Assembly: GCA_902799705.1 (NCBI GenBank) | Contig: CADCBP010000027.1 | Location: 1 to 57,573 of the forward strand | Length of the DNA stretch: 57,573 nucleotides | Direction: 5' to 3' | Source: an uncultured Bacteroidales bacterium | GTDB lineage: Bacteria; Bacteroidota; Bacteroidia; Bacteroidales; Paludibacteraceae | Shown: positions 17,093-24,800 of the stretch, piece by piece | Numbering within the stretch: position 1 is the first letter of the stretch | How the letters are laid out: every line of letters starts with the position of its first letter | Made by a program: the position numbers and the translations under genes | The notes under the pieces: model-generated | The model's input: only the letters and a program-made list of their open reading frames with translations | Databases searched by the model: none | Told to the model about the DNA's origin: nothing

Positions 17093-18118
17093 GTGAAAGG
17101 GACAAGGAGACAACATACTATCAGTGCGCTCGTCGGCTTAGCCGTAGCAGCGTTGCTCATCTGGGGGTGGAAAGACGAACCTCGCTTGCGCTATTTCCGC
17201 AACGAAGGGAAAGTTTTCGGCACGTATTACAATATTCGCTACGAAGCGGGCGCCGACCTAAAAGACAGCATTCAGGCTGCCTTGACGGCTTTCGACAACA
17301 GTCTCAGTATGTTCAATCCCCACTCCGTTCTCTCTGCGGTCAATGCAAATCGCGACACCACTACGGATGCCGCCTTCGAGGCCATGTGGAGTGAGGCGGA
17401 GCATGTCTATTCCCTCTCGCACGGCGCCTTTGACATCACCGTTGCACCACTCGTCAAAGCGTTCGGTTTCGGCAGAAAGAGCGATCAGTATTCATCTATC
17501 AGCACTCAGACAATAGACTCGCTCCGCGAGTTCGTAGGGTTTGAGAAAGTGGCACTGGTAAACCACCGTGTTGTCAAAGACGACTACCGTACCCAACTCG
17601 ATGCCGGAGCTGTAGCCAAAGGACAGGCATGCGACATGATTGCCGAGGTGCTGCGCAGACAAGGATGCACGAACTATCTCGTCGATATAGGCGGTGAAGT
17701 GGTGGCGCATGGAGTGAATGACAAAGGCGAACCCTGGCATATAGGCATCACCAAGCCCAACCTCAACAACGAGGGGGCGCAGGAGGACTTGCAGGAAGTG
17801 CTGGCGGTGAGCGACATCTGCATGGCTACCAGCGGCAACTACCGCAATTACTACTATGTGGACGGCGAGCGCCGGAGTCACACCATTGACCCGCGCACGG
17901 GATATCCCGTGCAACACTCGCTGCTCAGTGCCACGGTCGTCAGTTCATCCTGTATGCGCGCAGATGCTTTTGCCACCGCATGCATGGTGTTGGGGGCAGA
18001 AGATGCACTCGGGATGATTGACCAAGCCGGTGACGCAGCGTGCTATCTGATTGTAGCAGAAAATGACAGTTTACGGGTCATTGAGTCCGCTAAATGGGCA
18101 GAAATGACGACAAAATAA
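17093..18118 (+). CDS. apbE: FAD:protein FMN transferase
   Basis: The 341-residue protein covalently attaches FMN to Thr/Ser of Na+-NQR and RNF-type flavoproteins in the periplasm. A GTG start gives an N-terminal membrane/signal segment (ALVGLAVAALLIWGW). Family motifs are present: FGTYYNIRY, SLSHGAFDITVAPLVKAFGF, NYLVDIGGEVVAHG, HTIDPRTGYPV and MRADAFATACMVLGAEDAL. The start lies in an AAGG-rich junction with approximate 7-nt spacing. Confidence 0.93.
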   Translation: MKGTRRQHTISALVGLAVAALLIWGWKDEPRLRYFRNEGKVFGTYYNIRYEAGADLKDSIQAALTAFDNSLSMFNPHSVLSAVNANRDTTTDAAFEAMWSEAEHVYSLSHGAFDITVAPLVKAFGFGRKSDQYSSISTQTIDSLREFVGFEKVALVNHRVVKDDYRTQLDAGAVAKGQACDMIAEVLRRQGCTNYLVDIGGEVVAHGVNDKGEPWHIGITKPNLNNEGAQEDLQEVLAVSDICMATSGNYRNYYYVDGERRSHTIDPRTGYPVQHSLLSATVVSSSCMRADAFATACMVLGAEDALGMIDQAGDAACYLIVAENDSLRVIESAKWAEMTTK

Positions 18119-18126
18119 AGAATTTA

Positions 18127-18158
18127 TTTGCATAATTCAAAAAAAAGCAGTACTTTTG
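18127..18158 (+). promoter_or_regulatory. Promoter of bamD-rpoZ-coaBC
   Basis: TTTG (18127-18130), 20 nt, TACTTTTG (18151-18158), 18 nt before the bamD ATG. Confidence 0.8.
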
Positions 18159-18175
18159 CAGGCTAATTTGGCGAG

Positions 18176-18979
18176 ATGCGCGAAAAAATTTATCTCATAT
18201 TGCTTTGTATGGTGGTTCTCACGAGTTGTGGTGAGTACCAGCGTTTGTTGAAGTCACGCGACCCCGAGGAGAAATATCAGGCGGCGCTGAATTACTTCAA
18301 CGACAAGCAGTATGTGAAGGCGCAAACGCTGTTGGATGATGTGGCAGCGTATTACCGCGGCTCCGAGCGTTCGGAAGACATCCTCGCCTACCTAGCGCGT
18401 TGCTACATGGGACAAAAACTGTACGAGTCCGCGACTGATTACTACCAGGCATACGTACGTAATTACCCAAAGGGTAAATATGCGACCGAAGCATATTTCC
18501 AAATTGGTCATTGCCAATATCTGGACTCTCCGGATGCCCGTCTCGACCAGACGATTACGAATAATGCCATTGCAGCGTTTGAGACCTTCGTCGATCTCTT
18601 CCCCGAGAGCCCTTATGCCGATCAGGCTTACCGCGAAATGAGCGAACTGTACGACAAATTGGCATATAAGGAGTTGAAGAGTGCGCAACTGTATTACAAC
18701 CTCGGCTCTTATTTAGGAAACAACTACCTCAGTTGCGAGATCGTCTCAAAGAATGCACTCAAGAACTACCCGAGCAACAAGTACCAGGAGGAGTTCAACT
18801 GGCTCATCCTGCAGTCCAAATACCAGCAGGTGGTCAATTCGTACGAGGAACTGAAGTTAGAGCGTGCCCGCGATGCACAAGACGAGTACTATAACTTCAT
18901 AACGGAGTTCCCGGACTCCAAGCACCGCAAAGAAGCGGATAAAATGCTTCTTACTATTCGAAAAATAACAAAAGATTAG
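18176..18979 (+). CDS. bamD: Outer-membrane assembly lipoprotein BamD
   Basis: The 267-residue lipoprotein has a signal peptide with lipobox LTSC (MREKIYLILLCMVVLTSCG) and TPR repeats (EEKYQAALNYFNDKQYVKAQ, SEDILAYLARCYMGQKLYES). It is a subunit of the BAM complex that inserts beta-barrels, anchored to the inner leaflet of the outer membrane. The order bamD-rpoZ-coaBC is a familiar Bacteroidota arrangement. The leader is very short (about 15 nt). Confidence 0.93.
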   Translation: MREKIYLILLCMVVLTSCGEYQRLLKSRDPEEKYQAALNYFNDKQYVKAQTLLDDVAAYYRGSERSEDILAYLARCYMGQKLYESATDYYQAYVRNYPKGKYATEAYFQIGHCQYLDSPDARLDQTITNNAIAAFETFVDLFPESPYADQAYREMSELYDKLAYKELKSAQLYYNLGSYLGNNYLSCEIVSKNALKNYPSNKYQEEFNWLILQSKYQQVVNSYEELKLERARDAQDEYYNFITEFPDSKHRKEADKMLLTIRKITKD

Positions 18980-18982
18980 AAT

Positions 18983-19315
18983 ATGGATTACAAAAATTCA
19001 AAAGCACCGAAGAACACGGTTACCCGTGACATCAACCAGCTCACCGAGCCGGTAGGCAATGTCTATGAGACCGTTGCTATCATCGCCAAACGCGCTAACC
19101 AAATCAGCGCAGGCATCAAGAAAGAGTTGGACGCCAAGCTGCAGGATTTCTCTATCCCGCAGGACAACCTCGAGGAGACTTTCGAGAACAAAGAGCAGAT
19201 TGAGATCAGCCGTCAGTACGAGCGTCTGCCCAAACCAACACTCATGGCTACTCAGGAGTTCATCGACGGTGAACTCGTCTACCGCATCGGTAACCGCGAC
19301 GACGCATTGAAGTAA
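18983..19315 (+). CDS. rpoZ: RNA polymerase omega subunit-like protein
   Basis: The 110-residue protein contains the omega core helix ETVAIIAKRANQISAGIKKE, which matches the RpoZ signature (V.IA.RAN.I). Bacteroidota omega proteins carry an extra acidic C-terminal region as seen here. It follows bamD by 3 bp and precedes coaBC by 29 bp, so it is part of the same operon. Confidence 0.88.
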   Translation: MDYKNSKAPKNTVTRDINQLTEPVGNVYETVAIIAKRANQISAGIKKELDAKLQDFSIPQDNLEETFENKEQIEISRQYERLPKPTLMATQEFIDGELVYRIGNRDDALK

Positions 19316-19344
19316 AAAGGCCTACACCAACCAAGGAGAGGCTT

Positions 19345-20583
19345 ATGTTACTTGGTAAACATATAGTGGTTGGTATCAGCGGCGGTATCGCGGCGTATAA
19401 GATACCCGAACTCATCCGTTCGCTCGTCAAGGCGGGTGCGGAAGTACGGGTAGCAACGACCAAGAATGCCCTGCATTTCGTGACCGAATTAACCCTGCAG
19501 ACCGTTTCGGGCAGCAGGGTTTATTCGGATGTGTTTGCTGCTATCAACGAGCATGCCACCGAGCATATATCCCTTCCCGAATGGTGCGATGCGATGATTG
19601 TGGCACCGGCTACGGCGAATGTGTTGGGAAAGATGGCAACCGGTATTGCCGATGATGCTCTCACCACCACCATCGCCTCATGCGTGGCGCGCAAACCGGT
19701 CATCGTGGCGCCGGCGATGAACGACAAGATGTGGGAAAACCCTGCTACGCAGGATGCTGTGCGCACGATCCGTACTTGGGAGAACGTGCACGTAATTGAA
19801 CCCGCCGAAGGCCCCTTGGCGTGCGGCACCACAGGTAAAGGGCGAATGCCCGAGATAGAGGAACTACAGGAAGCTCTGGAGTACGCCCTCTCGCCGCAGA
19901 CCATGAAAGGTCAACACATCCTCGTCACCGCCGGAGGAACACAGGAACCTATCGACCCTGTCCGATTCATCAGCAATTACTCTACAGGAAAAATGGGCGT
20001 GGCGTTGGCGCAGGCTTGCGCACGGCGTGGAGCAGAAGTGACACTTGTATGCGGAGCAGTCTCCGCACCGGTCTATAACCCATTCGGAGCTATCCGGCGC
20101 ATTGACGCCATCTCGGCGCAGGAGATGTACAAAGCTTGCGTTGCCGCTTGGCCAAAAATGGACAGCGCTATCTTATGCGCCGCAGTGGCGGACTTCACGC
20201 CGGCACAGAAAGCCGAAGAGAAAATCAAAAAAGAAACACTCAACGACCAACCGTCCTCTCTCTCCTATCAACATTCAACCTTCACCCTTCAACTTACAGA
20301 GACGCTGGATATTGCGCGCGCACTCGGCGAGAGCAAGCGTTCCGGCCAGAAACTTATCGGTTTTGCCTTGGAAACCAATGATGAAAAGAAGAATGCGCTC
20401 CATAAGATGGAACGCAAACATCTGGATGCTATTATCCTGAATTCGCTTCGCGACAAGGGTGCAGGATTTGGCGTGGATACTAACGTTGTTACTATCCTCC
20501 AAGCCGACGGTTCGGTTACCGCCCTACCCCTTCAATCCAAAGCGCTTATTTCCGAAGAAATCCTAAGAATCCTTTTTTCTTAG
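19345..20583 (+). CDS. coaBC: Phosphopantothenoylcysteine decarboxylase/synthetase
   Basis: The 412-residue bifunctional enzyme makes 4'-phosphopantetheine for CoA. The N-terminal flavoprotein CoaC domain has GISGGIAAYK, the catalytic His region ATEHISLPEW and APAMNDKMWENPA. The CoaB domain has TAGGTQEPIDPVRFISNYSTG, AAVADF and KLIGFALET. Between EEKIKKE and TETLDIA there is an unusual Ser/Thr/Gln-rich stretch encoded by nine heptamers (20241-20303, 21 codons), in place of the usual short link. The 3' end overlaps the convergent PUR gene by 38 bp. Confidence 0.95.
   Translation: MLLGKHIVVGISGGIAAYKIPELIRSLVKAGAEVRVATTKNALHFVTELTLQTVSGSRVYSDVFAAINEHATEHISLPEWCDAMIVAPATANVLGKMATGIADDALTTTIASCVARKPVIVAPAMNDKMWENPATQDAVRTIRTWENVHVIEPAEGPLACGTTGKGRMPEIEELQEALEYALSPQTMKGQHILVTAGGTQEPIDPVRFISNYSTGKMGVALAQACARRGAEVTLVCGAVSAPVYNPFGAIRRIDAISAQEMYKACVAAWPKMDSAILCAAVADFTPAQKAEEKIKKETLNDQPSSLSYQHSTFTLQLTETLDIARALGESKRSGQKLIGFALETNDEKKNALHKMERKHLDAIILNSLRDKGAGFGVDTNVVTILQADGSVTALPLQSKALISEEILRILFS
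20241..20303 (+). repeat. Heptad tract inside coaBC (63 nt, in frame)
   Basis: Nine consecutive heptamers (CAACGAC, CAACCGT, CCTCTCT, CTCCTAT, CAACATT, CAACCTT, CACCCTT, CAACTTA, CAGAGAC). Sixty-three is a multiple of both 7 and 3, so the tract adds 21 codons without shifting the frame. Confidence 0.75.
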
Positions 20584-20914
20584 ATTCCTCTCCTTCTTCA
20601 GCAGGAGTTTCTTCTTTCGCTTCCGGAGTCCACTCAGGACGCTCTTCAATGGTACCTAATTGCTCCTGAATATATCCGATCACTTCATTCAGACTTTCCG
20701 TGAAGTGCGCAAAATCCTCTTTGTAGAGGAACAGTTTGTGCTTCTCGAACGAAGGTGCTTCTTCTCCGTCAGCCTGACGGCGTTTACTCTCCGTGATGCA
20801 CAAATAAAGGTCCTCATTACGCGCTTTGCGAACATCTAAATAATAGATGCGTTTACCTGCTTTTACCGAACGACTAAACACGATCTCCGGCTCTCTTCTC
20901 TCTTCTTTTTCCAT
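20546..20914 (-). CDS. DUF3276 / PUR-alpha-like nucleic-acid-binding protein
   Basis: The 122-residue protein matches the Bacteroidota DUF3276 family, which has a PUR-alpha-like fold: IVFSRSVKAGKRIYYLDVRK, DLYLCITESKR and FLYKEDFAHFTESL. The C-terminal tail is acidic, then ends KKKGFLGFLRK. PUR proteins bind single-stranded DNA/RNA; the role in this clade is unknown. It has its own promoter and converges on coaBC with a 38-bp overlap of coding ends. Confidence 0.88.
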   Translation of the reverse strand: MEKEERREPEIVFSRSVKAGKRIYYLDVRKARNEDLYLCITESKRRQADGEEAPSFEKHKLFLYKEDFAHFTESLNEVIGYIQEQLGTIEERPEWTPEAKEETPAEEGEESKKKGFLGFLRK

Positions 20915-20944
20915 CTTTTCTTCCGTTTTGAAATAAAAAACGCT

Positions 20945-20977
20945 GCAAAGATACGGAAAATATTTTATATACGCAAA
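20945..20977 (-). promoter_or_regulatory. Promoter of the PUR-like gene
   Basis: On the minus strand TTTG (20974-20977), 21 nt, TATCTTTG (20945-20952). Confidence 0.75.
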
Positions 20978-21169
20978 TTTTTAGTATTTTTTTCCATTTT
21001 TTATTCTTTTTCCTTGACTTTATAATGGCAGAGAGATGGTCTATCTAACATAAGAACAGGTCATGCAAGAACCTCTATACATAGATAAAACGTCCATGTT
21101 TTTATGTTCTTTGTGATCTATTCATCCAAATAATCCAAGCGTATTAACCTTTCTATTCACTTCCACTTG

Positions 21170-21379
21170 TGCGACCAACTCGCGATCATTCTGAACGTGA
21201 CTGTAGGATGCGTGTACGACAAGTCCCGAATCTTGACCGACAAGGACCGCATCCTCTTTATCGATGATTTCTTGGCGGACGGTCATGCCTCAGGTTCCGT
21301 CATCGATCTCTGCCGGCAAGCCGGCGCGTAGATAGCGGGCATGGGCTTTCTCGTCGAGAAAGGTTTCGTACTATTATAA
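21170..21379 (+). pseudogene. xpt: Xanthine phosphoribosyltransferase fragment
   Basis: The frame ending at TAA 21377-21379 reads [20 protein letters not shown], then DLCRQAGA, a TAG stop, then IAGMGFLVEKGF. This matches the C-terminal half of Xpt (IDDFLANG PRPP-binding loop and the GAEVVGxGxxIEKGFQ motif). The N-terminal half is missing, the TAG replaces a Glu codon, and the last 20-25 residues are lost. 20978-21169 is AT-rich and holds no gene I can support. Confidence 0.75.
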
Positions 21380-22285
21380 GGAAGACGCGTGGCCGCGCAT
21401 GTACTCACCCGGAGTGATACCCGTTTTGTTCTTGAACATGCGCGTGAAATGATGCGGGTAGTCGAAGCCGAGCATGTACGCCGTTTCGCTGATGCTACGG
21501 CCGCTCATGAGGATGTTTTTCGCAATCCGGATGATGTAGGATTGGATATATTCCTTGGCGGAAGCACCTGTCGCTTGCTTCACCAAATCCCCGAAATAAC
21601 CCGCTGAATACGCCATCTCCGAGGCACAATACGCTACTGTCGGCAAGCCCATTTCGGCTTGTCGGCCTTCGTAGTAATACTTGTCCAGCAAGGCATGAAA
21701 ACGTTTCAGCACATCCGGCTCGTCAGCCGTAATCCGTGCATTCTGCCGCCAATAAGCCCGCCGGCAGTAGTCCAGGATCAGCCGCAGATGGCTGACTACT
21801 ATATTGCGCAACGCCGGACTGTCTTTATGGGCTTTCAGTTCCTCGCGCAGAGCGCTTAAGAGCATCTCAATCGCGTCCCATTCTTTTGGCTCCAAAGGCA
21901 GCGAATCCGTGAAGAAATACGAGAAGAAATTATACTCCGCGATATGCGCCTCGAGATCCGTTTTGCTCATCAACTCCGGCGACCATAACACCGCCCATCC
22001 GTTCAGAAAGAGCGGATTACCGTCATCCTCTCTGCCGCCTATTTGTCCTGGAGCGACTGCTATAACCGACCATTCGCTCACCTGCACAGGGCGCACACCG
22101 TAAGACAAGTTCTGCGGAAACTCCCGCTGGATAAACAACCCATAAACCCCGTAACTGTTCATACTCGTCCTTACCCCCTTCTCCAACTCATCAAAATGAA
22201 CCACACTAATCAACGGATGCAAAACCTCCGCCTCCAAATGCCGTGCATAAACATTCGGCTCACGTATGTTCAGGATCTTTTTCAT
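21374..22285 (-). CDS. AraC family transcriptional regulator
   Basis: The 303-residue protein starts at MKKILNIREPNVY (22285). An upstream in-frame ATG at 22348 is rejected because the promoter at 22305-22336 lies between. The N-terminal half is a ligand/sensor domain (VVHFDELEKGVRTSMNSYGV). The C-terminal 100 residues are a double helix-turn-helix of the AraC type: YFGDLVKQATGASAKEYIQS, then ISETAYMLGFDYPHHFTRMF and KTGITPGEYMRG. It is divergent from the flavodoxin gene with overlapping promoter regions, so it probably controls that redox cluster. Confidence 0.92.
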   Translation of the reverse strand: MKKILNIREPNVYARHLEAEVLHPLISVVHFDELEKGVRTSMNSYGVYGLFIQREFPQNLSYGVRPVQVSEWSVIAVAPGQIGGREDDGNPLFLNGWAVLWSPELMSKTDLEAHIAEYNFFSYFFTDSLPLEPKEWDAIEMLLSALREELKAHKDSPALRNIVVSHLRLILDYCRRAYWRQNARITADEPDVLKRFHALLDKYYYEGRQAEMGLPTVAYCASEMAYSAGYFGDLVKQATGASAKEYIQSYIIRIAKNILMSGRSISETAYMLGFDYPHHFTRMFKNKTGITPGEYMRGHASSL

Positions 22286-22304
22286 AACGGATGAAATTTG
22301 ACTG

Positions 22305-22336
22305 CAAAGGTACAATTTTTCTTCGGAATATGCAAA
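22305..22336 (-). promoter_or_regulatory. Promoter of the AraC regulator
   Basis: On the minus strand TTTG (22333-22336), 20 nt, TACCTTTG (22305-22312). Confidence 0.8.
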
Positions 22337-22428
22337 ATTGGCAGCCAAAAAATCTTCTTTTTTTGCGTTTTCTGCAAAAATGGTAGTTATTCGGCAAATA
22401 TATGTTATTTTATATCCGCCAAAAGCTG

Positions 22429-22436
22429 TACCTTTG
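22429..22436 (+). promoter_or_regulatory. Promoter -7 element of the flavodoxin gene
   Basis: TACCTTTG; the upstream element is weak (no TTTG at the expected 22405), which fits an activator-dependent promoter. The divergent araC promoter starts only about 95 bp away. An AAGGAG sits at about 22452, just before the ATG at 22463. Confidence 0.65.
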
Positions 22437-22462
22437 CAGTCGGAATTGAAAAAGGAGATATT

Positions 22463-23518
22463 ATGAAACGCTTATTTACTATTTTTGCAGCTATGAGCAT
22501 GATTTTCAGCACATCTTCCGCCAAAACGCTGGTGGTCTATTACAGCTATACCGGCAACTGCGAGAATATAGTTACCGAACTGACGAACCAAATCTCTGCC
22601 GATGTTTTGGGGATTGAACCGGCAGAGAAAGGACTTCGCTACGAAGCCAACAACTACGCGCTGGGCACGCAACTACTCAATGCCATCAAAGCGAACCCGA
22701 ACGACGCCGCTTCGTATCCGGCGATTGATCCGGTGAGTGTGTCCGTGGCGGATTATTCCACTGTCATTATTGTCACCCCGCTTTGGTGGAGCCAGATGGC
22801 GGCAATCATGCAGAGTTACCTCTTCCTAGTCGGCGCACAGCTATCCGGCAAACAAGTGGGACTTATCGTCTCCTCCGCTTCCAGCGGCATCAGCGGCGTT
22901 GTAGCCGATTGTCATCGCCTTGTGCCCGTTGCCAACTACCTGCATGAGAACCTCTGGATCAATAATTTCAACCGCTCCAACCTCTCCACGCTCATTGCTA
23001 ATTGGGTGGAGACCTGCGGCTTGAACCAACATGCAAGCACCGGCAAACACATCAATGTAATCATCGGCTCGAAGACCTTTACCGCCACACTTGCAGACTC
23101 CGAAACCGGCGAAGCCTTTGCTGCCCTTTTGCCCTTAACGATCACGATGAACGAACTGAACGGCAATGAGAAATACCATTACCTGTCCTCCTCTCTTCCA
23201 ACCGCCACGTACCAGCCCGGTACCATCCATGTCGGTGATCTGATGCTCTACGGCAACAACTGTGTGGTCCTCTTCTACGAGACTTTCAACACCTCCTATT
23301 CCTATACCCGCATCGGCGCGATTGATGATCCTTCCGGCCTCGTTTCCGCTCTCGGCTTCGGTAACGTCTCCGTTCGTTTCGAGAAAGGGCAGACTACAAA
23401 CCTCACCCCAAAGGTACTAAGTGACAAAGTACCAGGTACAAAGGTCCTCCGCGACGGTCATCTCTACATAAACCACAACGGAGCAACGTATAATGTACAA
23501 GGAGTTAAAGTAAAATAG
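22463..23518 (+). CDS. Exported flavodoxin with C-terminal cyclophilin-like domain
   Basis: The 351-residue protein has a signal peptide (LFTIFAAMSMIFSTSSA), then a flavodoxin domain (KTLVVYYSYTGNCENIV as FMN phosphate loop, TPLWWSQMAAIMQSYL). From about residue 195 follows a cyclophilin-like domain (NVIIGSKTFTATLADSETGE, HVGDLMLYGNNCVVLFYE). The C-terminus (LRDGHLYINHNGATYNVQG) resembles the tail seen on many exported Bacteroidetes proteins. A heptad tract at 23411-23445 encodes the linker before it. The start was set by the promoter and Shine-Dalgarno-like AAGGAG. Probable role: periplasmic redox; partner unknown. Confidence 0.85.
   Translation: MKRLFTIFAAMSMIFSTSSAKTLVVYYSYTGNCENIVTELTNQISADVLGIEPAEKGLRYEANNYALGTQLLNAIKANPNDAASYPAIDPVSVSVADYSTVIIVTPLWWSQMAAIMQSYLFLVGAQLSGKQVGLIVSSASSGISGVVADCHRLVPVANYLHENLWINNFNRSNLSTLIANWVETCGLNQHASTGKHINVIIGSKTFTATLADSETGEAFAALLPLTITMNELNGNEKYHYLSSSLPTATYQPGTIHVGDLMLYGNNCVVLFYETFNTSYSYTRIGAIDDPSGLVSALGFGNVSVRFEKGQTTNLTPKVLSDKVPGTKVLRDGHLYINHNGATYNVQGVKVK
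23411..23445 (+). repeat. Heptad tract in the flavodoxin gene
   Basis: AAGGTAC, TAAGTGA, CAAAGTA, CCAGGTA, CAAAGGT in succession, in the linker before the C-terminal tail. Confidence 0.6.
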
Positions 23519-23538
23519 TTCTTTTTCCGTCCGTCATT

Positions 23539-23569
23539 CTTGTTTATTTGAAAAAAAGTAGTACCTTTG
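23539..23569 (+). promoter_or_regulatory. Promoter of the ABM lipoprotein gene
   Basis: CTTG (23539-23542), 19 nt, TACCTTTG (23562-23569). Confidence 0.7.
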
Positions 23570-23641
23570 CAGCAGAATTCAGATAATGGGATTGTAAAAA
23601 CGACCACGGCTCTGCCGATCGGAAGAAATAACCAATAAAAA

Positions 23642-24097
23642 ATGACCAATAAATTTTTATTTATCTTTTTGCTTGCGGCACTTTGTTTTGTAGCATGCAC
23701 AAATTCAAAAGAGAAACAATCGTACCCATCAGGGGCTATGAAAATGACAAATGACCAATTAGAAATAACAAAAGATTTAATCGTTCGTATCGCGGAGATA
23801 GAGGTGAATAAGGGCTATTTGGAAGCATATCTCTCGGCGGCGCATAATGTGGGAACGAAATCCGTGGAGAGTGAAGAGGGCGTGATCTGTATCTTCCCGA
23901 TGCAGGTCAAGGATGCGCCGAACACCATCCGTATTTTGGAGATTTACCGCAACGATGCCGCTTATCAATCCCATCTGCAGACTCCGCATTTCGTGGAATA
24001 CGAACAAGGCACGCTGCACATGGTCAAGTCCCTGCAACTCGTCGCTACCGAGCCGCTGGCACCGGAGGCTATCCCGCTGATTTTCAAGAAATATTAA
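23642..24097 (+). CDS. Lipoprotein with antibiotic-biosynthesis monooxygenase (ABM) domain
   Basis: The 151-residue protein has a lipoprotein signal peptide ending in FVAC (LFIFLLAALCFVACTNSKEK). The rest is an ABM/quinol-monooxygenase-like ferredoxin-fold domain (IVRIAEIEVNKGYLEAYL, ILEIYRNDAAYQSHLQTPHF). Such proteins act on quinones or polyketide-like substrates or in oxidative defence. The start codon and the linker after the lipobox both lie in heptad tracts (about 23630-23660, and 23740-23774). It begins a short operon with the FMN reductase. Confidence 0.85.
   Translation: MTNKFLFIFLLAALCFVACTNSKEKQSYPSGAMKMTNDQLEITKDLIVRIAEIEVNKGYLEAYLSAAHNVGTKSVESEEGVICIFPMQVKDAPNTIRILEIYRNDAAYQSHLQTPHFVEYEQGTLHMVKSLQLVATEPLAPEAIPLIFKKY
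23740..23774 (+). repeat. Heptad tract in the ABM lipoprotein gene
   Basis: GAAAATG, ACAAATG, ACCAATT, AGAAATA, ACAAAAG in succession, coding the spacer between lipobox and ABM domain. Confidence 0.65.
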
Positions 24098-24137
24098 CAT
24101 CAAACATCACACATAAAACATAACACATCATACATTA
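24096..24137 (+). repeat. Heptad tract filling the ABM-reductase gap
   Basis: AACATCA, AACATCA, CACATAA, AACATAA, CACATCA, TACATTA. It starts within the stop codon of the first gene and ends at the ATG of the next, so the intergenic region is nothing but heptads. Confidence 0.85.
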
Positions 24138-24544
24138 TGAACGTATTGATTCTTCAGGTTTCGCCGAGAGCGAAGGGTAACACCGCTTGGATGGCGGACG
24201 AGTACAAGAACGCAGCCGAGGCTGCAGGTCATAACGTGACGCTCGTGAACGTGGCGCACAAACATATCGCAGGCTGTCTGGCGTGCGAGTACTGCCACGG
24301 CAAGGGCAACGGCCAGGCACCTATTCAGCGAATGTACTGCGTCAACGCGCCGGCTAAAGTGAAGAAGATGGCGTTGCTCTGTTCGTCTTATTCGCCGGGT
24401 GTGTATGACGGTGCAACGGCTGAGTTCCGCGACATCTGCAACTACTGGCACGCCGAGAATATGGGTGTTGTGACCGCCAAAATCGATGAGCAGAAAACCG
24501 ATGCCACAAAACAGAAAATCGTAGATCTGGTAGCAAAACTGTAA
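24137..24544 (+). CDS. NAD(P)H-dependent FMN reductase family protein, internally deleted
   Basis: The 135-residue protein begins like flavodoxin-fold FMN reductases (MNVLILQVSPRAKGNTAWMA) with the cysteine pair GCLACEYCHGKGNG. It then jumps to APAKVKKMALLCSS. The segment that normally carries the D-V-x-A-SPIYxW flavin-binding motif (roughly 45 residues in relatives of about 180) is absent. The frame is intact across the deletion, so a short product could be made but flavin binding is doubtful. It shares a transcript with the ABM lipoprotein and ends at a terminator. Confidence 0.75.
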   Translation: MNVLILQVSPRAKGNTAWMADEYKNAAEAAGHNVTLVNVAHKHIAGCLACEYCHGKGNGQAPIQRMYCVNAPAKVKKMALLCSSYSPGVYDGATAEFRDICNYWHAENMGVVTAKIDEQKTDATKQKIVDLVAKL

Positions 24545-24558
24545 GAGAAATCATTAAA

Positions 24559-24586
24559 ATCTGCATCCAAAGTGCAGATTTTTTTG
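24559..24586 (+). terminator. Rho-independent terminator after the FMN reductase
   Basis: ATCTGCA, loop TCCAAAG, TGCAGAT, followed by TTTTTTG. The T-run also provides the TTTG element of the next promoter. Confidence 0.85.
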
Positions 24587-24614
24587 TATATATCAATTAT
24601 TTTTCGTAACTTTG
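24583..24614 (+). promoter_or_regulatory. Promoter of the small antitoxin-like gene
   Basis: TTTG (24583-24586), 20 nt, TAACTTTG (24607-24614). Terminator and promoter overlap. Confidence 0.8.
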
Positions 24615-24644
24615 CAGCCGAAAGTTGCAAAGATGATTTAAACC

Positions 24645-24800
24645 ATGAATGATTATCGTTTCATAAACATCGACCAAGAGCCGACGGATGAGCAATTAGA
24701 GCAGTTGATGCACGAAGTCGCCGTTGAGGCTAAAGAGCGTCATGACCGAGCGCACGCGGCTTATTTCGCACATATAGACCAAATGATACAAGCTATATGA
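24645..24800 (+). CDS. 51-residue antitoxin-like protein upstream of a zeta-type toxin relic
   Basis: The frame codes 51 residues (MNDYRFINIDQEPTDEQLEQ, then LMHEVAVEAKERHDRAHAAY). It is a small acidic helical protein of the type found directly upstream of zeta-like kinase toxins in Bacteroidota. It has its own promoter, and its stop overlaps the next start (ATGA). The antitoxin assignment comes from position and my memory of similar pairs and is unproven. Confidence 0.6.
   Translation: MNDYRFINIDQEPTDEQLEQLMHEVAVEAKERHDRAHAAYFAHIDQMIQAI

Noticed and set aside
22298-22462. Longer N-terminus of the flavodoxin protein (55 codons upstream)
   Set aside because: The extension would cross the -7 promoter element and remove the signal peptide from the N-terminus; the ATG at 22463 has an AAGGAG in front.
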